Of a DNA stretch of 52,413 bases, positions 1 through 8,119 are shown in pieces. A model generated the notes under the pieces. The model was not told where the DNA came from and made no database searches. It worked only from the letters and a program-made list of their open reading frames with translations. The translations under genes were made by a program, and so were the position numbers. Where the stretch lies: the IMG/VR virus record IMGVR_UViG_3300047472_000261, positions 1 through 52,413 of that record, one strand, 5' to 3'. The DNA comes from a virus. The stretch's first letter is position 1. Each line of letters starts with the position of its first letter.

Positions 1-127
1 CGAAGCGCTTCGACGCGCCTTTGCCAGTGGTCGCTTTCTTCTCGAGCTCGACTCTCGGTTGAAGCCGTTCGGTGAAGTTGCGCACGGAGTAGCCGGCGGC
101 GGCGGCGGCGTGCGTCTTCGTGAGCCA
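1..127. repeat. Left copy of 127-bp terminal overlap
   Basis: These bases are identical to 52287-52413. An exact 127-base overlap matches the largest k commonly used by de Bruijn assemblers, so I read it as the closing overlap of a circular contig and not as a biological direct terminal repeat. An open reading frame continues in frame through the join, which supports true circularity. Confidence 0.95.
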
Positions 128-178
128 GGCCCACGCGTCGATCGACGCGGGCTTGGGTTTCTTCTTCGTTCGCTTCAT
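1..178 (-). CDS. Terminase small subunit, N-terminal part (gene wraps to 52413)
   Basis: This is the 5' part of the small terminase gene. The ATG at 178 opens a frame that reaches base 1 and continues, through the 127-bp overlap, to a stop at 51931, giving about 177 residues. The N-terminus is lysine-rich, followed by a segment containing WAWLTKTHAAAAAGYSVRNF that looks like the winged helix of Nu1-type subunits, which bind the packaging site. The large subunit gene follows with an 11-bp overlap, as expected for a packaging operon. Identification rests on position before a gpA-type terminase and on overall shape. Confidence 0.75.
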   Translation of the reverse strand, partial: MKRTKKKPKPASIDAWAWLTKTHAAAAAGYSVRNFTERLQPRVELEKKATTGKGASKRF

Positions 179-350
179 CGCTGTTTTCACCGCGCCACGG
201 CGGCGGCGGCACTAGGAAAAGGCCTATTTTGTAGGGGCAAGATTTCTGGCCCGCCGTCGCACCGCACCGGGCCGTCCACCCGAAAGGGACCCTAACAATA
301 AAATCGTAAGTCCTTTATTTATCTCAGCCTGCGAAAACACTGGGGTTACG
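179..350 (-). promoter_or_regulatory. Intergenic region before terminase; likely cos/late control region
   Basis: These 172 bases lie between the end of the appendage operon and the small terminase start. In lambda-type phages cosN and cosB sit directly before the small subunit gene, so this is where a packaging site would be expected. The stretch at about 296-325 is clearly AT-richer than its surroundings. I see no convincing -35/-10 pair and cannot place a nick site. Two near-identical 15-mers occur at its right edge (324-338 and 351-365). Confidence 0.35.
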
Positions 351-365
351 TCAGCCTGCCAAAAC
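324..365. repeat. Near-identical 15-bp direct repeats
   Basis: TCAGCCTGCGAAAAC at 324-338 and TCAGCCTGCCAAAAC at 351-365 differ at one base and are 27 bp apart. The second copy contains the stop codon and last four codons of the minus-strand gene ending at 351, so the first copy repeats the end of that gene downstream. Role unknown. Confidence 0.7.
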
Positions 366-1067
366 GTCAGCAATTCCTAGTTCTACTGACCAGCGATCCG
401 AACCGTTTGCGCCACGCACGTGGTAAGCGTGCCGTCCGAGCGCCACCGTCAAATCGTTGAGCGTGAGCGTGACCTCAAGGCAACGGGCGTCGCCCGTTGC
501 GACACTCACGGCGACGGTTCCGGTCAGCGTTACGCCAGCATTTTGGTTCTCAGGGTGTTGGACGAATGTGATCGACCAATCCCACTGCGAGAGATCGAGT
601 GGCCATGATGCAGACCGGTTGCGCGTCACCAGGAACGGCCGACCCCCACCCCCGTATGTGTCGCCATTGATGATCGTGCGGGTCATGTACTGCTGAGCGC
701 CGCCTGACGTGGGCGCATCGCTCTGCAGCATGGCGATGATCTCGTCGATCTTGGCCTCTTGCTCTGGCGTGAGGGCACCAACGCCACCACTCACCGCCGC
801 CTGAACCTCGCGCACATCCATCACCGGATCATCCGCGATGAGCGCGGCGCCAGCTCGAAGATGCAGTGAGTACTCGGCTGTGTCGTCGGGCAGGGTGCCG
901 CGGAAATTTCCGTTGCCTTTGACGACAGCGGCGATCGCGTACGTGGCAATGTTCGCTGCGTTGTAGTCAACGAACGCCGTGCCGTTCCACCACTGACCAG
1001 CCGCGTTGCGCGCGGTGAACACATGCGTGCCGGTGGCCGCTGAGTATGCCGGTGCGGTGATGCTCAT
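351..1067 (-). CDS. Putative tail appendage/fibre-associated protein (238 aa)
   Basis: I do not recognise a named family. The ATG at 1067 overlaps the stop of the upstream gene (ATGA), which decides the start over the longer open frame. The N-terminal third has a repeating beta-like pattern seen in phage appendage proteins, ending near DVREV. A short linker with a helical EQEAKIDEIIAML segment follows. The C-terminal 110 residues are beta-rich with an immunoglobulin-like look. It is the last gene of the lysis/appendage operon and the terminase follows. Probably a virion accessory or host-recognition protein; inference from place and composition. Confidence 0.5.
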   Translation of the reverse strand: MSITAPAYSAATGTHVFTARNAAGQWWNGTAFVDYNAANIATYAIAAVVKGNGNFRGTLPDDTAEYSLHLRAGAALIADDPVMDVREVQAAVSGGVGALTPEQEAKIDEIIAMLQSDAPTSGGAQQYMTRTIINGDTYGGGGRPFLVTRNRSASWPLDLSQWDWSITFVQHPENQNAGVTLTGTVAVSVATGDARCLEVTLTLNDLTVALGRHAYHVRGANGSDRWSVELGIADVLAG

Positions 1068-1624
1068 GGGGTGATGTCGAAGTGGCTCGGGAACTCGGCC
1101 GCCATGACGACGAAGATGCCGCCCATGCTGTTCTTGACGATCCAGTCGCCCACATTGGCGGCGATCTGATCGCCGAGCCACGGCTGAACATCAATCACCT
1201 GAATGTCGGGCGGTGGCGGCTGCGGATTGTGTCGCGACTGCGGAAGCCGCGGTGCCGGAATCGCTCGTCGCGTGCCGCCGGCAAACGAGGCTGAGGCGTC
1301 GAGGTTGTTCGGAGTGATCTGCAGAGCCTCGACCCGCACGCCCGTAACCCGGTGTGCGGCGTTGGGCACGCAGGCGATCTCTGTACGGCCGTCCATCACT
1401 TCCGACTCGGCGGCAGCGTGGACGATGAAGGGCCCGGACTTGTAGACGGCACCGCCGGCCGCGAAGGCGACGTTCTGATGATCGTCGCGCGGGTCGACGC
1501 CCAGCATGAGCAAAGCGTCGAGCAGCATCTGGCCGTTGGCACCCTGCCAGATGACGGGGAACGAATTCCAGTCCGCCACGGCCGACACGACCTCATTGAA
1601 ATTCGCTTCGGGCTTGGTGGGCAT
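1064..1624 (-). CDS. Hypothetical protein downstream of tailspike (186 aa)
   Basis: Unrecognised. The start ATG at 1624 shares its A with the stop of the tailspike gene (TAATG), implying coupled translation. The middle has a proline-rich stretch (PQPPPPDIQV). The C-terminal segment (GDWIVKNSMGGIFVV) resembles a short PGDWIV-type motif common in small phage proteins of unknown role. Its position between two appendage genes suggests a tail accessory or fibre assembly function, but nothing in the sequence proves this. Confidence 0.5.
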   Translation of the reverse strand: MPTKPEANFNEVVSAVADWNSFPVIWQGANGQMLLDALLMLGVDPRDDHQNVAFAAGGAVYKSGPFIVHAAAESEVMDGRTEIACVPNAAHRVTGVRVEALQITPNNLDASASFAGGTRRAIPAPRLPQSRHNPQPPPPDIQVIDVQPWLGDQIAANVGDWIVKNSMGGIFVVMAAEFPSHFDITP

Positions 1625-4287
1625 TAGCGTCCAGTCTTAAAGATGGCTGCCGCGCGTGTGTGGAACGCCTGGCCAGTGGTCGCCTTGATGAAGGTGCAAT
1701 GGCTGACCTGAGCGTCTGACTTCTGGCTGCCGCCGCCGGTCGCACCAAGGACGATCGCCTCTTGTGTCGGCTGAGCAAGCGCGCCGGTCTGTGTGCCGCC
1801 GTTCACCGCGACGCCGTCGACCCAGAGGACCATTCCTACGCCGGTTGTGGTGTTGAGCGTGCCGGGCGAGTAAGTCGCCGCCACGAGATGCGGCTTGCCG
1901 TCGTTGACGCCAGACGTCGTGATTTCGACCGGCGAGCCGCCGAGGAAGAAGATGATGCTGAGCGTCGTCCCTGTATGGCGAAACTGCCACACGCGGCCGC
2001 TGCCGTCACGGTCGAAGAACGACTTGGTGCCCGACGTCGACGTCGTTTTGATCGCCGCGAACAGGCTGATCGCCGGCGTGTTGAAGGTCGCGGTGTACGC
2101 GCGAGAGGCGTAGCTGGTGGCTCCGTCCCACAGGACCGAGTGCGTGGGATCCTGATAGGCCAGCGGCGATGATTCGAGGGTCGGCGAGCCTGAGATCGTG
2201 AAATCAAAGCCGTTCCCGCTCACGTCGGTGAGCGTCGTCGACCCGATCCGATCATCGCCCGGGACAAGCAGCGTCGGCGGCGTCGTGTGCGTCAGCAGGT
2301 GATCGACGAGCTGCGGACGCGAGACGTTGACGTAGCCGCTCCCGTTGTGGAAGTAGAGCCTGCCACCCATGCCGAACAGCCGACCCGCGACGTCGGTCGC
2401 CGGGATCGCCGACACAGGCGCGACGATGAGGCCCTTCTCGTCAACCGTGAGAGTCGATCGGCCACCGGCCTGGCTGTCGAACCCGACGTGCCAAGACGTG
2501 CCGTTGCCAAGCCGCACGCCGGCCGAGCCGCCGACGATGCCGAGCCCGAAGTAATCGCCGGGCTGCTTCGCCTTGAAGTCAATACTGAGCTTCGTCGTGC
2601 CGCCGCCGTCGGCGAACTGACAACCCGGAAATCGGTTGTTCCGGCCGTTGTCGATCATCACGGTGCCGGCCGGACCACACGAGATGAACGTGTTGTCGTC
2701 GCCGTTCATCGTGTGCGGACCCTCGGCATAGCAGTTCATGAAGACGCTGTTGTTGCCGTCGTTGTAGATGCCCCCGCCGGTGTTCACTTCGAGATCGCCG
2801 CCGATGATGATGCAGCTCGATGTCTCGCTGATGTAGATCGCGCGGCCACCGTTCAGCTCGCTGATCAGCGCAGGCAACTCGGTCGGACCTGAGCATTTCA
2901 GCACGACGCCGTCGCCAGAGCAGCCGACCACGATGGCGTGGAAGCGGCTCGTCGTTGTCGCCGCCGCCCCGACAATGTCGACGTCCTCGTCGAGATAGAC
3001 TCCGCTGATGCCCATCGTGGGCGAGGGGCTCTTCGTGCCATAGACGCCGAACCGCATGTAGCCGGTGTTCCCGACGTGGAACTGGCTGTGGTAGCCGTAG
3101 CGTGTGAAGCTGTGGCCCCAAATGTCGAAGTGCGAGTGGTGGACGTGCATCAGCCGCGCGATGTCCCGTGCGGTGTTCGAGCCATCGACTTCGAGACCAC
3201 CGACAATCCGCAGATTGAAGGTCATCACGTCGTTGCCCATGCTCGTTTCCGAGCTCACGATCGCGTCGCCACTGCCGGTGTAAATGAACTTCGCGCCGAA
3301 GCACAAAATCGTCCAGTCGCGCAGGCCTGTCACGTCGAACGATGCCGCTGAACGGAAGACGCCGTTGATCGCCATCCGGCGAGGACCTGCAGCGGCAGCG
3401 AACGCTGCAGCCAGGGCGGCTTCGTAACCTTCCCAAGGCGATGCGTCCGTGCCCGCGCCCGTGATCCCCGCGAGCGTGTTGAACACGATGACATTCGCGG
3501 TGGCCGCGGCGGCCGCTTGAACGGCCGCGGTGAGCCGAGCGACGGCGACGGTCCCGGTATTCAGGTTGCTCGCGTTGTTCGCGCCGATGTTCGCGCGGGC
3601 CGTGGCGGGATTACTAACGTCGCTGAGGTTGTTGGTGCCCAGCAGGGCGCCGACGATGTTGTGTTCCAGGACGACCCAACTCGTACCGACCGCGGCCTCG
3701 GTGCCGCCGGCGTTGTCGGCCATCGCGACAACCATGTCGCCGACGTCGACCGACTTCCCCGATGCGCCGCCGACCTTGCCCGCGACGTTGACGACGTAGG
3801 CGTCGCCCTTTGACGCCGACAGGTAATTCGGGTTCGCGCTGGCATCGGTCGAGCCCTTGAGGTCGAGCAGGCCAGAGACAGCCGCGGCGAGCGCAGACTG
3901 GACGGCCGCCATCGTCGCGACGCGGTTTGTGTTGTCGTTGCTGGCCGGCGTCGTCGCAGTCGGCGTGCCGGTCAGGTTCGTGTTGTTCAGCAGGCCGCTT
4001 ACGGTGTAGCCGCTGTCAACCAACAACCCGCCAGCGTCGATGATCGGCAGGTGGTTCGTGAGGCCCGTCGAGAGCTTCGGAAGCTTCCCCGCGATCGCAA
4101 CGGCATTGTTGCTGATCGCGTCAGACAGTGCGCCTGTGATCACGTCCGATTCGGCGATCGAGTAGATGTCGACGACTTCCCAGCTTGAGCCGTCGCGCTT
4201 GACGCGTGCCGTCTGACCGGGAGCGATGGACGTGACGCGGCTGATCGCCCCGTACGCGGAAAAGATGACGGGCGCAGGCCAGCTCAT
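1624..4287 (-). CDS. Tailspike/tail fibre with beta-helix and LamG-like domain (887 aa)
   Basis: This is the likely receptor-binding appendage. The start at 4287 (TAATG with the upstream stop) is preferred over the longer frame because of the coupling. Residues up to about 270 hold alanine/serine-rich fibre-like repeats (VARLTAAVQ, NNTNLTGTPTATTPASN). About 280-640 has the turn pattern of a right-handed beta-helix (a GIYNDGNNSVFMNCYAEGP-type run, asparagine and glycine turns). About 690-880 resembles a LamG/concanavalin-like carbohydrate-binding domain (VLWDGATSY, VLWVDGVAV, VVLGA-like strands). No catalytic residues were identified. The operon also carries lysis-type genes. Confidence 0.75.
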   Translation of the reverse strand: MSWPAPVIFSAYGAISRVTSIAPGQTARVKRDGSSWEVVDIYSIAESDVITGALSDAISNNAVAIAGKLPKLSTGLTNHLPIIDAGGLLVDSGYTVSGLLNNTNLTGTPTATTPASNDNTNRVATMAAVQSALAAAVSGLLDLKGSTDASANPNYLSASKGDAYVVNVAGKVGGASGKSVDVGDMVVAMADNAGGTEAAVGTSWVVLEHNIVGALLGTNNLSDVSNPATARANIGANNASNLNTGTVAVARLTAAVQAAAAATANVIVFNTLAGITGAGTDASPWEGYEAALAAAFAAAAGPRRMAINGVFRSAASFDVTGLRDWTILCFGAKFIYTGSGDAIVSSETSMGNDVMTFNLRIVGGLEVDGSNTARDIARLMHVHHSHFDIWGHSFTRYGYHSQFHVGNTGYMRFGVYGTKSPSPTMGISGVYLDEDVDIVGAAATTTSRFHAIVVGCSGDGVVLKCSGPTELPALISELNGGRAIYISETSSCIIIGGDLEVNTGGGIYNDGNNSVFMNCYAEGPHTMNGDDNTFISCGPAGTVMIDNGRNNRFPGCQFADGGGTTKLSIDFKAKQPGDYFGLGIVGGSAGVRLGNGTSWHVGFDSQAGGRSTLTVDEKGLIVAPVSAIPATDVAGRLFGMGGRLYFHNGSGYVNVSRPQLVDHLLTHTTPPTLLVPGDDRIGSTTLTDVSGNGFDFTISGSPTLESSPLAYQDPTHSVLWDGATSYASRAYTATFNTPAISLFAAIKTTSTSGTKSFFDRDGSGRVWQFRHTGTTLSIIFFLGGSPVEITTSGVNDGKPHLVAATYSPGTLNTTTGVGMVLWVDGVAVNGGTQTGALAQPTQEAIVLGATGGGSQKSDAQVSHCTFIKATTGQAFHTRAAAIFKTGR

Positions 4288-5042
4288 TAGCGGACGGATT
4301 CCTTTTGTGCGGCAATCGGCTTGAGTAGCACGTCGAGCTGGGCCTTGGTCGCAGACGAATCCCACACGCCCCACAGATCGATCCGCTTGGCCTCGCCGAC
4401 GTCGCGGATCGCGGCTGCTTCCGGATGCCGCCACGCGCGAACGGTCGCCACGTTGTCGAATCCGGGCCGGCCACCGAGCAGCGCCATCAGCGGGAGGCCG
4501 CAGGCGACGCGGTATCCCTCGTCGAGCCGCGCGGCGAACGTGTGTGCCATCGTCTCGGCCGTGTCTTCGGCGGTCGGGTAGTAGGCGACCATCGCGAAGT
4601 CGGATGCCAAAACGACATCGCGGCGATCGTCGTTGCGGACCCGTGCCTCATGCGACAGCACAAGGCCGTTCTTCATCCCGTGAACGCGATCGACGCGGGC
4701 GAGGTAGCTGGCTTCGGTTTCGCCCGGTGCGATGGGCGCGAACTTTGGCGTGGCCAAGCGGACGAACTCGGCACCACTGTCGCTGTTGTCGATGGCCGCA
4801 TAGATGCCGACCTTCGATCCGGGGCACGCCTCGTGGAAGACGTCGCGGACGGCGATGAACTGATCGAAGGTTGGGAACGGCTTCTCGAAGTCGATGCCGA
4901 TCCATGGCCGCGAGGCAGTGATGCTCTTCGCGGCCGCCAAAGCGCCTTCGACCGTCGGCATGTCGCCGTCATGCCGCGCGCTGTACCAATACAGCCGCTG
5001 CCGGCCGGTGACGCCCTGAGTTGTGCCGTCGAGGATGGGCAT
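4287..5042 (-). CDS. Putative glycoside hydrolase-like TIM-barrel protein (251 aa)
   Basis: A 251-residue protein with alternating strand/helix pattern. PWIGIDFEKPF (about 47-57) places an aspartate and a glutamate at the end of a strand, and GSKVGIYAAIDNS follows, which recalls GH25-like hydrolases (DxE then GIY). It lies between the candidate spanin/holin genes and the tailspike, so it could be the endolysin or a virion-associated hydrolase. The similarity is weak and catalytic residues are not assured. Start at 5042 follows directly from the upstream stop; the downstream tailspike is coupled through TAATG. Confidence 0.45.
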   Translation of the reverse strand: MPILDGTTQGVTGRQRLYWYSARHDGDMPTVEGALAAAKSITASRPWIGIDFEKPFPTFDQFIAVRDVFHEACPGSKVGIYAAIDNSDSGAEFVRLATPKFAPIAPGETEASYLARVDRVHGMKNGLVLSHEARVRNDDRRDVVLASDFAMVAYYPTAEDTAETMAHTFAARLDEGYRVACGLPLMALLGGRPGFDNVATVRAWRHPEAAAIRDVGEAKRIDLWGVWDSSATKAQLDVLLKPIAAQKESVR

Positions 5043-6334
5043 CAGGCGGCGATCGCCTTCTTGTTGAGGGATCCGGTCGAGCCCTTGAGGATCTGCGCGG
5101 CGAGCGCGAGATCTTTGGTCCCGAGGCCGCCGGTCGTGGTAACAGGGCAGTTGATGATGAGCCGAGACGACGCACGTTGCGGATCATCCGTCATCGACCA
5201 CGGCAAGTCCGGATACGTGTTCTTGATGGCGCCCAGCAGGTTGGTCAGCGTCAGGTCGCAGTCCGGATCGAATTCGCCCAGGCTGCCGGCCTCGGGTGAA
5301 AGATCGAGCGCGACGATGCGCGTGTTCTTATGCACGGCCCGACCGGTGAGCCTAATCATCGCATCGCGATCGGCCAGCGTGCGATCACAGTCGGCGTCGC
5401 TGAGTGCGGGGCACGGTTTGCCGCCGCGCGTCGCGACGGCCGCCGCCGCACGGACAAGTTGTCGGCGATCGGTGACGCCGCGCGATTTGGCCGCCGCCAT
5501 TGCCGCGCGGCACTTTTCCCAGCCGCCGGCGACGCCATTGACCAAGTCATCAGCAACCCAGACGCCGGTGGACAAGCTGAACTCGACGACGCCGCGTCCT
5601 TTGCCGCCGTTCACTTCGCCGAGCGGGTTCCACGGCGCGTGCGTGATCGTGGGCGCTTCGATGTCGCAGCTGTCATAGGAGATGAGCGGGCCATCGCCGC
5701 GCGAGATCGCCTTGCCATGCTTGGCGCGGATCCGGACACGCAGGTGGCGGACGGTGGATTTGCCCCAGCGGTCAACGCTCTGCGAGATCGAGCCGGCGTC
5801 ATGCTCGACGGGGTCGTCAATGTTGACATCGATGACGTCAGCGTCGGCAGTCTCAAAGAAGAGCGGGTACTGATTGACTGTCGCGATCTCGCCGCGCTCG
5901 ACCCGGCACTTGCCGGTACCCCAGATGCCATCGCGCGAGTCGTCTTCAATCCGAAAGTCTTCAACCGTGCCGCCGTACAGCTCGATGCGATCGCTCGTGC
6001 CGGGCCGCGCGAAGTAACGGAAATTCCTGGCGATCGCGCCCTTATTCACCGCGATGCGGCCGCGGTAGAGCTTGCCGCCACCGTCCCAGATCTTGCCGGC
6101 GGCGACGCTGATCACCGCGTTGTCGACGACCTCATCCGATTTGGTGAGCCGCGGCGGGTTAGGCTTGCGCGATGCTGCCGGCGTTACCACGTCTGCATCG
6201 GGAGCAGCGATCGTGGGCACGACTGCCGCCAACGCGACCCCGAGCCCAGCCGCGGTGCCCGTGAATGCGCCGGCAGCGCTGAACAGCGGCGAGATCGCGG
6301 CGTCGATGACGGCGAGGGCCTTGGATTTGGTCAT
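5042..6334 (-). CDS. Exported or membrane-anchored beta-helix protein (430 aa)
   Basis: The first 45 residues form a long hydrophobic, alanine/glycine-rich segment resembling a signal anchor. Residues about 65-270 have repeating short strands typical of a parallel beta-helix (NAVISVAAGKIWDGGG, RIELYGGTVEDFRIEDDS). The C-terminal half is more helical and contains four cysteines. Start at 6334 overlaps the upstream stop (ATGA). A phage protein with an export-like N-terminus next to candidate lysis genes may act in the envelope, or may be a spike with a hydrophobic head-binding tip. Function unknown. Confidence 0.5.
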   Translation of the reverse strand: MTKSKALAVIDAAISPLFSAAGAFTGTAAGLGVALAAVVPTIAAPDADVVTPAASRKPNPPRLTKSDEVVDNAVISVAAGKIWDGGGKLYRGRIAVNKGAIARNFRYFARPGTSDRIELYGGTVEDFRIEDDSRDGIWGTGKCRVERGEIATVNQYPLFFETADADVIDVNIDDPVEHDAGSISQSVDRWGKSTVRHLRVRIRAKHGKAISRGDGPLISYDSCDIEAPTITHAPWNPLGEVNGGKGRGVVEFSLSTGVWVADDLVNGVAGGWEKCRAAMAAAKSRGVTDRRQLVRAAAAVATRGGKPCPALSDADCDRTLADRDAMIRLTGRAVHKNTRIVALDLSPEAGSLGEFDPDCDLTLTNLLGAIKNTYPDLPWSMTDDPQRASSRLIINCPVTTTGGLGTKDLALAAQILKGSTGSLNKKAIAA

Positions 6335-6549
6335 GGGGACTCTGGCTCCAATCCAATGGCACCGATGCGCCGAAGCTTGTCGCGCATCACGGCCACGGTG
6401 CCTTCGAGGCGGTTGCGGTTCTCGGTAAGCACACGCATTTCGGTGGCGGCGTAGATGATGAGCTTCCGGGCATCTGCGGTGCGGCCGGCCTCGAGCTCTG
6501 CCAACGCTTGAGTCAGCGTCGGGATGGGCTCGTGGTCAACTTCGATCAT
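6331..6549 (-). CDS. Small coiled-coil protein (72 aa)
   Basis: A short, charged, mostly helical protein (TQALAELEAG, EMRVLTENRNRLEGTVAVMRDKLRR) with heptad spacing that suggests a coiled coil. Start at 6549 is coupled by TAATG to the holin-like gene, and its stop overlaps the next start by ATGA. Unrecognised. It might be a holin partner by position only. Confidence 0.55.
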   Translation of the reverse strand: MIEVDHEPIPTLTQALAELEAGRTADARKLIIYAATEMRVLTENRNRLEGTVAVMRDKLRRIGAIGLEPESP

Positions 6550-6818
6550 TACGTCGTTGGTGGTTCGCGGTCCGGGTCGCTGAAATGCTCTCGCCAGGAG
6601 CGATCAATTTCTTCCTGCATCGCGCGGGCTCTGCGCTTCTGCTCACGCCGATCGCACCACGCGTTGAACGCGTTGAGCGCCGAGAAAACAGCGAGCACAC
6701 ACCCGGCGATAGCCGTGATCAGGCCGAGCAGGGTGTTCAAGTGCGAGAGGGGCCAGCTGGCCGCATAGAGGAACTGAGCCAACATGCCCGCCTTGGCGTT
6801 GGTGATGACTTCCCTCAC
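6549..6818 (-). CDS. Holin-like small membrane protein (89 aa)
   Basis: A GTG start at 6818 is chosen because it forms a GTGA overlap with the upstream stop; the longer open frame upstream is compositionally unlike protein. The product has one strong membrane segment (NTLLGLITAIAGCVLAVFSA) followed by a highly charged cytoplasmic-type tail (DRREQKRRARAMQEEIDRSW). Size, single segment and charged C-terminus fit a class III-type holin or a membrane partner of the adjacent lipoprotein. Inference from topology and neighbours. Confidence 0.5.
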   Translation of the reverse strand: MREVITNAKAGMLAQFLYAASWPLSHLNTLLGLITAIAGCVLAVFSALNAFNAWCDRREQKRRARAMQEEIDRSWREHFSDPDREPPTT

Positions 6819-7555
6819 TCGATTCCCTTCGCCACGGCACGCCAGCCCGCGATTTTCTTGATGAGCCAGCTGATGCCGAGCGTGCCGATGTGCATGACGG
6901 CCGTCGACAGCCACTCCAGTGCGCCGCCGAATGGGCCGCCGATCGCAACACCGATCGGGCTGCCGAGGAGTCCGACGACGACCGCCAGGATGACGCCGAG
7001 GCCAGCCCAGAAGGCGATTTTTCGGATGCCCATTTCGATCCGATAGCCAAGCGTGGCCTCGGCGGCGTCGGCACGATCCGTCTCACGTCGCAAATCGTCG
7101 GCGAACTTCATCCGCTGTGCGGCGTGTTCGTGCTGCAGTTCGCGCTTTTGGCGGTTGGCTTCGACGAGCTTCGCAGCGAGATCGGTTACCTGCAGGCGCG
7201 TCGTCGTCACGACCTGCTCGAGCGACGCGATGGTCGCGCGGGTCTTTTCGTTGGAGCTGTCCGCCTGGCCGAGTTGCGTGACGGCCGACGTGATTCCCTC
7301 CGCAACACCGGTCGAGAGCGACTGGAGCGCGCCGTGGATGTAGTCCGCGGTGTCGCCGGCATATTCGCCAGCGGATGCCGTGAGCTGGCCCATCGTTTCG
7401 ATCGAGCCTTCGACGCGGGCGGTGAGAGCAGAGGCCTCGGCGATCGCCGGCACGGGGTCGAGATCGTCCACCGGCGGGGACGATTTACATCCGGCCAGCG
7501 CGTGAACGAGCGTCGCGACCAACGCCAAGGCGAAGATCGGTCGGTATCGGATCAT
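6815..7555 (-). CDS. Lipoprotein with coiled coil and C-terminal membrane segment; candidate u-spanin (246 aa)
   Basis: The N-terminus is a lipoprotein signal with lipobox LAGC (Cys23). Residues about 40-170 are helical with coiled-coil character (TTRLQVTDLAAKLVEANRQ). Residues about 180-198 form a membrane segment, followed by a second glycine-rich hydrophobic stretch to about 236. A lipidated N-terminus plus a C-terminal membrane anchor is the layout of unimolecular spanins such as T1 gp11, which join inner and outer membranes at lysis. This one is longer than that example. The holin-like gene follows with a GTGA overlap. Confidence 0.55.
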   Translation of the reverse strand: MIRYRPIFALALVATLVHALAGCKSSPPVDDLDPVPAIAEASALTARVEGSIETMGQLTASAGEYAGDTADYIHGALQSLSTGVAEGITSAVTQLGQADSSNEKTRATIASLEQVVTTTRLQVTDLAAKLVEANRQKRELQHEHAAQRMKFADDLRRETDRADAAEATLGYRIEMGIRKIAFWAGLGVILAVVVGLLGSPIGVAIGGPFGGALEWLSTAVMHIGTLGISWLIKKIAGWRAVAKGIE

Positions 7556-7827
7556 GTTCGGCTCCTCAGGGCTCGATCGACGTACCAGGTCGCGCGGTCG
7601 AGCGCCTCGCGCCAGTTCGGCCGATAGATGCAGATCGTTTCGTAGTCACAGGTGATGAGGCTGATGCCCGACTCGCGGATCGCGTGCACCGCTTCTTTGA
7701 ACCGCTGACCGTCGAAGCCGAGTTCGATTGCGAGCGTGATCGCACACACCGGCGTCGTGCCGAGGTGCGCGAGGATCTCCATGCCGTCGTCGCCGGTGAG
7801 GGCGATGCGGCGTTCGAGAGCGTTCAA
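7552..7827 (-). CDS. Small HTH-like protein (91 aa)
   Basis: Likely starts with TTG at 7827, four bases after the upstream stop; an internal ATG would give a shorter form. The segment ILAHLGTTPVCAITLAIELGF followed by KEAVHAIRESG resembles a winged-helix, in which residues after TTP would form the recognition helix. The stop overlaps the lipoprotein start (ATGA). Possibly a regulator of the lysis/appendage operon; unproven. Confidence 0.5.
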   Translation of the reverse strand: MNALERRIALTGDDGMEILAHLGTTPVCAITLAIELGFDGQRFKEAVHAIRESGISLITCDYETICIYRPNWREALDRATWYVDRALRSRT

Positions 7828-7830
7828 AGG

Positions 7831-8028
7831 TCAGATGAGCCCGGTGGAAGAGAGGCTGTGGCGGTTGCCTTGTGGCTGCGATCGCGGGCGTCCCTGCCGA
7901 CGAGCGATGCCGGCGCGGGAGAGAAGACACTGCAAGGCGCGGAGGCGAATGTTCAACGATGAACAGATGGTGGCATAGTCATCGCCGGCTTTGAGCATCT
8001 CGCTCACCTCAGACTGTCGCGGTGTCAT
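7831..8028 (-). CDS. LuxR-type HTH protein (65 aa)
   Basis: The product opens with TPRQSEVSEMLKAGDDYATI, which has the spacing of the LuxR/FixJ C-terminal DNA-binding helix-turn-helix (LTxRExEVLxLxAxGxxxxEIA). No receiver domain is present. The start ATG at 8028 is the methionine that opens this domain. It is the first small gene after the 8120-8920 gene and may regulate the downstream operon. Confidence 0.5.
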   Translation of the reverse strand: MTPRQSEVSEMLKAGDDYATICSSLNIRLRALQCLLSRAGIARRQGRPRSQPQGNRHSLSSTGLI

Positions 8029-8068
8029 CTGTCTCACGCCCTCTATAAAGGGTGGAAAATGCGCACAT

Positions 8069-8087
8069 CCCCGATCCGGCATCGGGG
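8069..8087 (-). terminator. GC-rich hairpin, possible terminator or attenuator
   Basis: CCCCGAT at 69-75 pairs with ATCGGGG at 81-87 around a 5-base CCGGC loop, giving a perfect 7-bp stem in the gap between two minus-strand genes. A T-run follows only after several bases (CATTTT on the minus strand), so this is at best a weak intrinsic terminator. Confidence 0.35.
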
Positions 8088-8119
8088 GTTTCACCATAAG
8101 CGGTAGATGGCGTCAATGG

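Noticed and set aside
2579-3436. 285-codon minus frame within the tailspike gene
   Set aside because: Arg/His-rich shadow of the tailspike coding frame.
5330-6454. 374-codon plus-strand frame opposite the beta-helix protein
   Set aside because: Composition is that of an antisense translation and the minus frame fits the coupled operon.
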